Assembly (NCBI RefSeq): GCF_013249045.1
Contig: NZ_JABRWP010000001.1
Span: 310,001 to 374,000, forward strand
DNA length: 64,000 nucleotides
Source of the DNA: Winogradskyella eckloniae
GTDB taxonomy: Bacteria > Bacteroidota > Bacteroidia > Flavobacteriales > Flavobacteriaceae
Direction of reading: 5' to 3'
Part shown: positions 46,835-56,200 of the stretch, piece by piece
Numbering within the stretch: position 1 is the first letter of the stretch
How the letters are laid out: each line of letters starts with the position of its first letter
The notes under the pieces: model-generated
Told to the model about the DNA's origin: nothing
Database searches by the model: none
Seen by the model: the letters and a program-made list of their open reading frames with translations, nothing else
Translations under genes and position numbers: made by a program

Positions 46835-48274
46835 ATGTCAAATAAAAAAACAAAAATAGTAGCCACATTAGGTCCTGCAACAAGTACAAAAGAAGTGCTA
46901 AAGGCGATGTTAGATGAAGGATGTAATGTGTTTAGAATTAACTTTTCACATGCCGATTATAAGGATGTTGAGGAGCGTATAAAAATGATAAGGGAACTCA
47001 ATGAAGAATACGGTTACAACGCATCTATATTAGGAGATTTACAAGGTCCAAAATTACGTGTAGGTGTAATGAAAGGCGAGGTTGTTGTTAATGAAGGAGA
47101 CGAAATTATTTTTGCAACAGGAGAGCGTTTTGAAGGAACAAAAGAGCGTGTCTACATGACCTATGATAATTTTCCGCAAGATGCCAAAGCTGGTGAACGA
47201 ATTTTATTAGATGACGGAAAATTAATTTTTGAAGTGGTTTCTACAGATAAAAAATCTGAAGTTAAAGCGAAAGTTATACAAGGAGGTCCTTTAAAATCAA
47301 AGAAAGGTGTGAATCTTCCTAATACTAATATTTCTCAGCCTGCGTTAACGGAAAAAGATATAGAAGATGCTATTTTTGCTATTGGGCAACGTGTAGATTG
47401 GATCGCTTTATCCTTTGTACGTCATGCAGAAGACTTAATGCAACTTGAGAATTTAATTAATGAGCATAGTGACCATAAAATTCCAATTATAGCAAAAATA
47501 GAAAAGCCAGAAGCTGTAGAAAATATTGATAAAATAGTGGCTTATTGTGATGGTTTAATGGTTGCTCGTGGAGACTTGGGTGTAGAAATACCTGCTGAAG
47601 AAGTGCCGTTAATTCAAAAACAATTAGTGTTACGTGCTAAACGTGCTAGAATTCCTGTTATTATAGCCACCCAAATGATGGAAACTATGATTACAAGTCT
47701 TACGCCTACAAGAGCCGAAGTTAATGATGTTGCCAATTCTGTTATGGATGGTGCTGATGCAGTTATGTTATCTGGTGAAACATCAGTGGGTCAATACCCT
47801 GTTCAAGTTATAAGACAGATGTCTAACATTATTCGTAGTGTTGAAGATTCACCATTAATTGAAGTGCCACAATCGCCACCTCATATACGTACTAAACGTT
47901 ATGTAACTAAAGCAATCTGTTACCATGCTGCAAATATGGCTAATGAAATCAATGCAAAAGCTATTTCTACGCTTACAAATAGTGGATATACAGCGTTTCA
48001 GATTTCGGCCTGGAGACCTTCGTCTCATATTTTAGTGTTTACATCAAATAGACGTATATTAACGCAATTAAGTTTGTTATGGGGAGTTACTGCTTTTTAT
48101 TACGATAAATTTGTAAGTACAGACGAAACTATAGAAGATGTGAACGCAATGGCATGTAAAAAAGGTTATTTAGATGTAGGAGATATGTTAATTAGTCTAG
48201 CAGCAATGCCAATTCAAGATAAAGGTATGGTAAATACTTTGCGTGTTTCAGAAATTGAGAGCTGTAGTTTTTAA
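46835..48274 (+). CDS. pyk: Pyruvate kinase
   Basis: Converts phosphoenolpyruvate and ADP to pyruvate and ATP. The 479 residues open with KKTKIVATLGPATSTKEVL; RINFSHADY is near 32; the catalytic/metal region IPIIAKIEKPEAVEN, VARGDLGVEIPAEEV, and IIATQMMETM are present; the C-terminal regulatory domain is standard. A strong hairpin (48302-48342) ends transcription. Confidence 0.98.
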   Translation: MSNKKTKIVATLGPATSTKEVLKAMLDEGCNVFRINFSHADYKDVEERIKMIRELNEEYGYNASILGDLQGPKLRVGVMKGEVVVNEGDEIIFATGERFEGTKERVYMTYDNFPQDAKAGERILLDDGKLIFEVVSTDKKSEVKAKVIQGGPLKSKKGVNLPNTNISQPALTEKDIEDAIFAIGQRVDWIALSFVRHAEDLMQLENLINEHSDHKIPIIAKIEKPEAVENIDKIVAYCDGLMVARGDLGVEIPAEEVPLIQKQLVLRAKRARIPVIIATQMMETMITSLTPTRAEVNDVANSVMDGADAVMLSGETSVGQYPVQVIRQMSNIIRSVEDSPLIEVPQSPPHIRTKRYVTKAICYHAANMANEINAKAISTLTNSGYTAFQISAWRPSSHILVFTSNRRILTQLSLLWGVTAFYYDKFVSTDETIEDVNAMACKKGYLDVGDMLISLAAMPIQDKGMVNTLRVSEIESCSF

Positions 48275-48301
48275 TGAAATAAACTATTAATTATAGATAT
48301 T

Positions 48302-48342
48302 AAAACGAGCGATTTAACATAAGTTGAATCGCTCGTTTTTTA
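48302..48342. terminator. Terminator between pyk and the convergent hypothetical gene
   Basis: AAAACGAGCGATT (48302-48314) pairs with AATCGCTCGTTTT (48328-48340), followed by T. The symmetrical A/T flanks allow it to work for both strands. Confidence 0.9.
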
Positions 48343-48377
48343 TTTAGTATGCTTATAAATGGTTAGAAATAGGAAAA

Positions 48378-48713
48378 CTAGATAAATATATAAAGTAAAA
48401 AGACAATAATTGCGATTAATATAAGAATAATATAATTTTTATAATTTGAAGTGTGGTCTGAAATAAAGTGTTTACCTCTTGTCCGTTTTACAGATTTTAA
48501 GTCATTTTTAAAACGGGTTGTAATGGGCTTAACGATGTTTTTATCGTCATAATAACTCGGATTTAAAGCTAAATTATCGACTATAGTTTTGCAATCTTTT
48601 AAACTTAAACCTGTTTTGGTCTTAATAAATTTAATGGCTTTAATTTTATTTCCTTTTTGAATAAAATATAAAATCCGTTGTTTGTCTATGATGTGATCAT
48701 TGATGTAAATCAT
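48378..48713 (-). CDS. Tail-anchored hypothetical with L7/L12-like motif
   Basis: A 111-residue protein. Residues 12-48 (KGNKIKAIKFIKTKTGLS, then LKDCKTIVDNL) resemble the C-terminal domain of ribosomal protein L7/L12 (KxxVIKxVRExTGLGLKEAKxLV). A basic linker follows, and a single C-terminal membrane helix (YIILILIAIIVFLLYIFI) ends the protein. That domain plus a membrane tail is not the ribosomal protein; function unknown. It lies 10 bp downstream of dinB and may be co-transcribed with it. Confidence 0.75.
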   Translation of the reverse strand: MIYINDHIIDKQRILYFIQKGNKIKAIKFIKTKTGLSLKDCKTIVDNLALNPSYYDDKNIVKPITTRFKNDLKSVKRTRGKHFISDHTSNYKNYIILILIAIIVFLLYIFI

Positions 48714-48723
48714 TATTTCTTTA

Positions 48724-49827
48724 TTAAAATTCTAACTTTAATTGTACACTAACGTCTAATTTTTTTTGGTTAATAGGCGTGTTGGTGTCTGTATTGAGAT
48801 TAGATAATGAAATGCCAAGCAGTCTTACAGAATTGTTTAATTTTTCTTGGTATAAAAGCGCTTTTGCGGTTTCGAAAATTATGGCTTTATCACAAATATA
48901 GTATGGTAGTGTTTTGCTTCTGGTCTGAAGAGTAAAGTCGCTGTATTTAATTTTTAAAGTTATTGTTTTTCCAGAAACTTTGCTTTTAAATAGGCGTTTA
49001 GAAACTTCCTTGGCAATGTGTTCTAATTTTTCTAGCATAAAAATTTCTGATGATAAATTTTTACTAAATGTACGTTCTGCTGCTAAAGATTTTCTAATTC
49101 TATTTGGTTTTACTTCACTCATATGAATACCACGTACAACCTTATAATAATGTTGACCAGATTTACCAAAGTGTTCTTCTAAATATTCTAAACTTTTGGA
49201 TTTTAAATCTCTACCCGTAAAAATTCCTTTTTGATACATTTTTTCTGCTGTTACTTTTCCTACACCATAGAATTTACGGATATCTAAGTCTTCTAAAAAT
49301 TGTAAAACGTCTTCTGGGTTAACTGTTTTTTGTCCATTCGGTTTGTTATAATCACTAGCAACTTTAGCGATAAATTTATTGATAGAGATGCCAGCTGAAG
49401 CGGTTAAACCTACTTCGTTATATATTCTAGTTCTTATAAGCTTAGCTAATAAGGTAGCACTTGGTAAGCCTAACTTATTTTCTGTAACATCTAAATACGC
49501 TTCGTCTAATGACAATGGTTCAACTAAATCTGTATAGTCATAAAAGATTTTTCTAATGTGTTTTGAGATTTCAGTATATCTAGCAAAATCTGTTTTAACA
49601 AAAATAAGATCTGGACATAATTTTATTGCTAAACGACCAGACATTGCACTTTTTACACCGTACTTTCTGGCCTCATAACTTGCTGCACTAATTACTCCAC
49701 GCGTTTCTCCACCGCCAACGGCAATTGGTTTACCTTGAAGTTTAGGATTATCCATTTGAGCTACTGAAGCATAAAATGCGTCCATATCTACATGAATTAT
49801 CTTTCTAATAGGTAAATCGCTAAGCAT
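48724..49827 (-). CDS. dinB: DNA polymerase IV
   Basis: Y-family translesion polymerase. The 367 residues have catalytic HVDMDAFYASVAQMDNP near 13, YEARKYGVKSAMSG, and SLDEAYLDVT near 104 (acidic pair); the little-finger domain follows. The C-terminus QLKLEF resembles the clamp-binding motif of this family. No LexA-type box was recognised upstream. Followed by the L7/L12-like gene. Confidence 0.96.
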   Translation of the reverse strand: MLSDLPIRKIIHVDMDAFYASVAQMDNPKLQGKPIAVGGGETRGVISAASYEARKYGVKSAMSGRLAIKLCPDLIFVKTDFARYTEISKHIRKIFYDYTDLVEPLSLDEAYLDVTENKLGLPSATLLAKLIRTRIYNEVGLTASAGISINKFIAKVASDYNKPNGQKTVNPEDVLQFLEDLDIRKFYGVGKVTAEKMYQKGIFTGRDLKSKSLEYLEEHFGKSGQHYYKVVRGIHMSEVKPNRIRKSLAAERTFSKNLSSEIFMLEKLEHIAKEVSKRLFKSKVSGKTITLKIKYSDFTLQTRSKTLPYYICDKAIIFETAKALLYQEKLNNSVRLLGISLSNLNTDTNTPINQKKLDVSVQLKLEF

Positions 49828-49880
49828 AATGTAAATTTAGACATTAATTAGCTTATTTGAGATAATAATTGGTAGAACAC

Positions 49881-50348
49881 ATGATAGAAATTGAACGTAA
49901 ATTTTTAGTAAAAACACAACATTTTAAAACCCAAGCGTCTACAAGTTATGCGATTAAACAGGGCTTTTTAAATAGTCATGAGGACAGAACTGTTAGGGTG
50001 CGTTTAAAGAAAGACAGTGGTTTTATTACAGTGAAAGGAAAATCATCTTCTAATGGTTTATCTCGTTTTGAATGGGAAAAGGAAATTACAATTCAAGAGG
50101 CTGAATCCTTGCTATTACTTTGTGAAGATGGCATTATAGATAAAACGCGATATGAAGTTATTTATGGTACTCATATATTCGAAGTTGATGAATTCTATGG
50201 AGAAAATGATGGTCTTATTATTGCAGAAGTAGAATTAAGATCAGAGGAAGAAAACTTTGAAAAACCAAATTGGTTGGGGAAGGAGGTAACTGGGCAAATT
50301 GCTTATTATAATTCTCAATTAAGTCAACATCCTTTTAAAAAATGGTAA
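49881..50348 (+). CDS. CYTH domain protein (triphosphate tunnel metalloenzyme)
   Basis: A 155-residue member of the CYTH family, which hydrolyses triphosphates such as inorganic tripolyphosphate in an eight-stranded tunnel. Signature IEIERKFLV (ExExK) at the start, then RTVRVRLKKDSGFITVKGK, WEKEI, DKTRYEV and IAEVELRSEEE. The start is ATG 49881; the upstream TTG (49869) adds only four residues. Divergent from dinB; a hairpin at 50351-50385 ends it. Confidence 0.9.
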   Translation: MIEIERKFLVKTQHFKTQASTSYAIKQGFLNSHEDRTVRVRLKKDSGFITVKGKSSSNGLSRFEWEKEITIQEAESLLLLCEDGIIDKTRYEVIYGTHIFEVDEFYGENDGLIIAEVELRSEEENFEKPNWLGKEVTGQIAYYNSQLSQHPFKKW

Positions 50349-50350
50349 TA

Positions 50351-50385
50351 AAAAAACCTATTCGTTTTAAGGAATAGGTTTTTTA
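50351..50385. terminator. Bidirectional terminator between the CYTH and OmpA/PD40 genes
   Basis: AAAAAACCTATTC (50351-50363) pairs with GAATAGGTTTTTT (50372-50384), with T-runs on both strands. Confidence 0.88.
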
Positions 50386-50402
50386 TTTGGTTATTTAAAT
50401 AA

Positions 50403-52316
50403 TTATTCTGAAGCAGTAGTTTCAGAGATAATTAAAAACTCAGATCTTCTATTTTCACCATGTTGTTCTTTAGTACAACCGTTAGAACAATCTATCTTTG
50501 GTTCAGATTCACCTTTACCTTCTCCAGATATTCTAGATTCGTCAATACCTTTAGATATAACGTATTGTACAGTGGTTTTAGCTCTTCGATCAGATAGACG
50601 TGCGTTATAAGCTTCAGGTCCTCTTTCATCTGTATGCGATGTTGCTTTAATAACCATATCAGGATATTTATTCATAATTTGAACTAATTTATCTAATTCA
50701 AAAGCACCTTGCGCAGTAATGTTAGACTTATCAAATTCAAAATAAATTGGTGCTAAAACAACTTGCTCTGCAACTACAATTTTTTCAATAGGATCTAAAG
50801 AAATCTGAACATTATTTTCTTCTTCGTTAGTACCTTTTACTGGGACTTTTTTGCTTTCAAAATCTTCCATGATTACTTCAAGCTCAGTATCCTTATCACA
50901 TTCTACAATGAATTCTGCAATACCTTGTTCGTTAGTGGTTTTTGTCACCACTTTATTACCTTCATCATCATATAATGAAACAGAAGCTCCGCTGATAGGT
51001 TCGCGTGTTTTGTCATCTAAAACGGTTGCTGAGATTAATACATCACATAAAGGTTGTAATTTTTTAATTTCATAGATATCATCACTTCCTTTTCCACCTT
51101 CTCTGTTAGAAGATACAAAACCTTCGCCTGTTTCTTCATCTATTACAAATGCAAAGTCGTCTGCATTACTATTAATTGGTATTCCGACATTTCTAATAGG
51201 AGCCATTTTACCATCAATTTCCTTTGTGTAGAAGACGTCTAATCCTCCAAGACCTAAATGACCGTTAGAAGAGAAGTATAAAGTGTTGGTACTACTGATA
51301 TAAGGAAACATTTCTTGTCCTTCCGTATTTACTTTTTGACCTAAGTTTACAGGTTCTCCAAGGGTACCATCTTCGTTTATTGATGCTTTGTAAATATCAA
51401 AATCTCCGTATCCTCCTGGTTTATTTGATGCAAAATATATTGTTTTACCATCAGGACTTACCGTTGGGTTTTTAACAGAATAGTTTTGACTATTAACAGA
51501 TAAACTCTCAACAGTATCCCAATCATCTCCAAGTTTGGTTGCTTTAAATAAATAAAGTTGACTAAATCGTGTTGTACTTAAAGAGTCTTTTTCGTATGCT
51601 TTTTCAAAATAACTTTCTCTTGAAAAGTACATTGTATTTCCATCAGGTGAAAACGTTACAAGCCCTTCATGAAATCTTGTGTTTATTTTACTGTTGGCTA
51701 AAACTGCTTCTTGATATGTACCATCTGTATTTTTGTTGATAGTGTATATATCTAAAAAAGGTTGATCATTCCAACCGTAAGTCTTACGACTATCGTTACG
51801 ACCAGACGTTATGTATAATGTAGACCCTTGTAATGTTCCACCAAAATCAGATTGAGTTGAATTAAAATCAGAATTCTGAACGTTAAATTTTTTACCTTGT
51901 TCTAATATTTTAGGAAGGTAATCAGGGTTTTTTCTATATGCAGTGGCTCTATCGTCTGAAGGACGCATCGTAGCAAATTTATCCATCTGTACGTTAGATT
52001 CTTGATATTTACCATTAGCCTTAAGCATTTGTGCATATTTATAAACCATCTCTGGTTGATCTGATGTTTCTAATGCTTTTGCATAATAACGTTCTGCTGC
52101 TTCTGTATTAAAAATGTTATAATAACTTTCTGCAAGTTGGCTATATACATAAGTATCTGCTTTACCATCTTCTACTAATTGATTATAGCTCTCTGCCGCT
52201 TTTACAAATTCAAATCTTGCAAAGTGTTTGTCTGCTTTTTTGGTACTAGCGTTTTGAGCAGTTAAGCAAAAGCTACTCATCAACGTAATAAATAATAATG
52301 TTTTAAAGTTTTTCAT
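50403..52316 (-). CDS. OmpA family protein with TPR and PD40 repeats (PorE-like)
   Basis: A 637-residue envelope protein. Signal peptide MKNFKTLLFITLMSSFCLTA; residues 25-130 carry TPR-like helices (YVYSQLAESYYNIFNTEAAE); 150-420 are WD40-like PD40 blades (VSPDGKTIYFASNKPGGYG, SSTNTLYFSSNGHLGLGGLD); then a carboxypeptidase-D-like module; and a C-terminal OmpA domain (IKATSHTDERGPEAYNARLS, GENRRSEFLI). This order matches the type IX secretion-associated PorE type. Third gene of the adhesin operon. Confidence 0.93.
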   Translation of the reverse strand: MKNFKTLLFITLMSSFCLTAQNASTKKADKHFARFEFVKAAESYNQLVEDGKADTYVYSQLAESYYNIFNTEAAERYYAKALETSDQPEMVYKYAQMLKANGKYQESNVQMDKFATMRPSDDRATAYRKNPDYLPKILEQGKKFNVQNSDFNSTQSDFGGTLQGSTLYITSGRNDSRKTYGWNDQPFLDIYTINKNTDGTYQEAVLANSKINTRFHEGLVTFSPDGNTMYFSRESYFEKAYEKDSLSTTRFSQLYLFKATKLGDDWDTVESLSVNSQNYSVKNPTVSPDGKTIYFASNKPGGYGDFDIYKASINEDGTLGEPVNLGQKVNTEGQEMFPYISSTNTLYFSSNGHLGLGGLDVFYTKEIDGKMAPIRNVGIPINSNADDFAFVIDEETGEGFVSSNREGGKGSDDIYEIKKLQPLCDVLISATVLDDKTREPISGASVSLYDDEGNKVVTKTTNEQGIAEFIVECDKDTELEVIMEDFESKKVPVKGTNEEENNVQISLDPIEKIVVAEQVVLAPIYFEFDKSNITAQGAFELDKLVQIMNKYPDMVIKATSHTDERGPEAYNARLSDRRAKTTVQYVISKGIDESRISGEGKGESEPKIDCSNGCTKEQHGENRRSEFLIISETTASE

Positions 52317-52335
52317 AATTGTTTAGCTTAACTGA

Positions 52336-53241
52336 TTAAAAGTATCTTGGTGAACGAGAAACACGTTTTGGGAAATTAAGGTCAAATAATAAAAAGACCT
52401 CGTGAGATGCTGGCGCATATGCTTTAATATCTGACGAAATAAAGTCGTAAGCATAACCAATTCTTAAGGATGGTGTTAATGCAAAGTTTATAAGACCTGA
52501 AAAAGAGTCATCTAATCTGTAAGATGCTCCGATTTCAAACTTCTTATAGAATCTAGCGTTGACGTTAACATCAAAAGAAGTTGGTGCATCAAATGCTGAT
52601 TTAATCATTACAGAAGGTTTAAGCTCTGTGTTTTCTGATAGATCAAACACATAACCACCGGTTAAGAAGTAATGTTGTGTTTCAGAACCTATTTTAAGTC
52701 CGCTGTCATCTAAATGAACGGATGATAATAAATTAGGTACAGATAAGGACACATAGTATTTGTCAGTGTAATAAAAGAATCCAGCTCCTATATTAGGTGT
52801 AGTTTCATTAATATCCTGATTTAGGAAAGGATCATTTTCATCAATAATGTCAATACCAGCTAAACCGATGTCATGAAATGTAGCACCAGCTTTAATACCA
52901 AAAGCTAATCTATGTTCTCCACCTAATTGTAATGTGTAAGATACATCTGCATATACGTTGGTTTCAGTAACAGGACCAATATGATCTGAAATTACCGACA
53001 GACCCAACCCAACATTTTTACCGACAGGTGAATGTCCAAAGAATGTCCCTGTTTCTGGTCCGCCATCTATTTTAGACCATTGATTTCTATATAATAATCC
53101 AAAAGAAAGATTTTCTTTTGAGCCTGCATAGGCAGGGTTTATTATATTCATATTATACATGTACTGCGTGTACTGAGGGTCTTGTTGCCCATACATTTGA
53201 AATGCTAAAAGCAAAACCGCTATAATAGAGAGTTTTTTCAT
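52336..53241 (-). CDS. PorP/SprF family type IX secretion membrane protein
   Basis: A 301-residue outer-membrane beta-barrel. Signal peptide MKKLSIIAVLLLAFQMYG then QQDPQYTQYMYNMNIINPAYAGS, the family signature. SprF-type proteins sit beside giant adhesins with type B C-terminal signals and are needed for their secretion or surface attachment. Here it lies 26 bp after such an adhesin gene and 19 bp before the PD40/OmpA gene, so the three form one operon. Confidence 0.95.
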   Translation of the reverse strand: MKKLSIIAVLLLAFQMYGQQDPQYTQYMYNMNIINPAYAGSKENLSFGLLYRNQWSKIDGGPETGTFFGHSPVGKNVGLGLSVISDHIGPVTETNVYADVSYTLQLGGEHRLAFGIKAGATFHDIGLAGIDIIDENDPFLNQDINETTPNIGAGFFYYTDKYYVSLSVPNLLSSVHLDDSGLKIGSETQHYFLTGGYVFDLSENTELKPSVMIKSAFDAPTSFDVNVNARFYKKFEIGASYRLDDSFSGLINFALTPSLRIGYAYDFISSDIKAYAPASHEVFLLFDLNFPKRVSRSPRYF

Positions 53242-53267
53242 TATAATAAGTTGATTCTGTTAGTTGA

Positions 53268-56200
53268 TTATCTGTTAATATATACCCAAGAACTTTTTGA
53301 CTTAGCACCACCTTCGTAGACTACAGTATAGAAGTATGTACCAACTGGTAACTCATTACCATCATTGGTTTGTCCATACCACTCATTGCTATAATTATTC
53401 TTAGAGTAAACTATTGTCCCGTTTCTATTGAATATTTTAAGTTCAGTAACGTTAAAGCTTCTTAAATCAAAAGTGTCATTCATACCATCATTGTTTGGAG
53501 ATATTCCTTGTGGGAAAACACAAGATTCTAACTCAACAACTTCAGTTGATATGATGTTTTGACAACCACTTTCGTTAAATGTTATAGTCGCTTCGTAAGT
53601 TCCGTTTAGTACAACATTTGTTAATGTTAAGCCGTTTCCACTAAAAGCAGTACCATTACGAGTCCAGCTAACTGATACTTCATTCGCGTTAAAATTAGAT
53701 GGTATAATACCTATAGTAGTTTCAGTTACTGATGGTGGTGGACAAACTTCATAATCATATTGAGGATCAAAAGATGCTAAAGGCACAATGTTAACTTCTA
53801 AGTTAAACGATGTTGTGTTGTAACATCCATTATCTGTGTTTTCAGCACGTACAAAAATTGTTTCTCCACTACTTGAGTAAGGACTTGCAACTGGGTTTGT
53901 GTCTGCATCTGCATCTGCTTGAGAGGTATGATATGTTATCTCTACATTGGCATCTGTATTAACTTCATCGTTAATAGATAATAAATCAAAAGTAGTTACG
54001 CCATCTACATTTCCATCTAAATCATCACAAATCACAAAATCTGCTGGTTGATTTACTGTTGGTTTAGGGTTTACGGTTAATTCTACTTGAGACAATTGAC
54101 GGCAACCAAGGAAATCATTGGTAACGGCATCAGCATCTTCAATTCTCATTATTAATGTTTCTCCCGATGAATTATAAGGCGATGCTACAGGGTCAATTCT
54201 TTGATTAGCATTTGCTGTACTAGTATAATAAGATACGGTAAATTCAGCACCTAATCCTAAAGACGTAGTCAATGCATCTAAATCAAAATTCTCAGAGCCA
54301 TCGGCTTCAGGACCATCACATACTGTTATGTTCTGAGGCGCAACCGTACCAGGATCATTATAAAGATTTATAACTACAATTTGAGAAAATGCATCAGAAC
54401 CACATTGGTTGTCAAACGCTTGTACTTGGTAATTATCTGATTCAGTAACCACAAGTGATGATGAAGTTTCTCCTGGCATTACAAAACCATTTTTGTACCA
54501 AATAAATTCATCTGCAAAAGGTGAGTCTGTTAATATTGTTACAGAATCGAATCCACATACAGATACTTCATCAATTTCTGTAGGATCGTTGTCATCTGGT
54601 ATAATAACCTCTTCACTGGCAATTTGAGCATCAATTTCAGCTTCAATTGTACCATTGTCAGTACTACCTGCGTTTGTTTGTTCTATTGTAATGTCACCAG
54701 CACCACCATTAAAGTTGGTAACCAATAGCATATAAATTTCTCCACTAACAGCATTATCGATAGATAAATTTTCTATTGATGCTCCAGAATAACTACAATC
54801 AACAATATTACCAAAAGGGTAGAAACCTGTATCTGGATTATTTGAGAATGGACATGTTGGACAATCTTCTAATAGGATGTCGGTACATGCTTGAGTTACC
54901 GAAGTAAATGGTCCCCAGATTACAAAATCAACATCTAAACCATTTCCGTTAGCGTCAGTCTGTTCTATTTGAATTTCAATTGGTCCAGATTGACCTACTT
55001 GAATGATATTCCATGTTGGGTTAGGAATAGATCCTAAACAAGCCACTTGACCAGTACTTGGAATTCCAATAACATTCGGCGTTGTTAATGCTCCACCAAC
55101 AGAACAGAAGTTTTCTGCATTATCACAAATAATATTTGTTGGTGCAGGTCTAATACATAAATCAAACGTTGAAGTTTCAGGTTGACTACCTCCACTAAAT
55201 ACACGTAAATAATAAGTATTCCCTACAACCAATGCAGGTGTTACAGTCGCATCATCGTTAGTACAGTATATCTCTGTTAAAGCGCCACATGAACCTTCGT
55301 ATAATGCATGATCAATATTGGTAGTACCTCCTACAATATTAATTATAGAAATAATTTGAACTTCACTTAAAGCTTCAAATGTAAACCATACATCGTCATT
55401 TGTAGAGCCTGTACAACTTCCATCTGGTACTCCAGAAGGTGTAGCCGCTAGAATTGTTCCTGATGTAACCATGTCACACGTACTCGTTGCATTTACAACT
55501 GCAGGAATTGCAGTTCCACAGTCATCGTTGGCTGGAGGACAAGCTAATACTTCGTAGGTTTCACTACTAATAACACAGTTTGTATCTTGTTCATTGGTAA
55601 CAAATACCTTCACTGAACTTCCAAAAGGGAATGGACCAACTTGTTGTATTCCTGTTGCTGTAGCTTGTACAGTAGTAGCATCTAAAGTGTTAGATAATTC
55701 TAATGAAGTAGCATCACCTAAACTTGTAATGTTAACGTCTATAAAGAACTGACTATTGTCACAGTCTGGAACAACGGTATAGTCCGCTTCTGCTAACGTA
55801 CAATTCAATTGTTGAATGTTTACAGTGAAATCTAAAGTTACACCCCAAGATCCATTATAACAAGGTTCAGGAGTTGATTGTCCAAAATCTGCTGAGCCAA
55901 CACGCATTCTATGTTCGCCTATTGGTGCCGTAATTGGCATTACAAATGATGCATCTAATAAATGAGGCGTACTTGCACCAGAAGAAGTGCCTTGGTATAC
56001 TAATTCAGTATCTTCAAAAATTAAATTGTCATCAAAATCAATCCAAACGTTAACGTCATAAGTAAAACTATGACCAAATTCTATTTCTAAGTTGGTATTA
56101 ATACCTTGAAAAACATTCACTGAAGGTGTTGTATGGTTTTCATAGGTTTCATCACCAAGGCTAGTAAAGGTTTCAATTCCTAGATTTACAAAATTCACTC

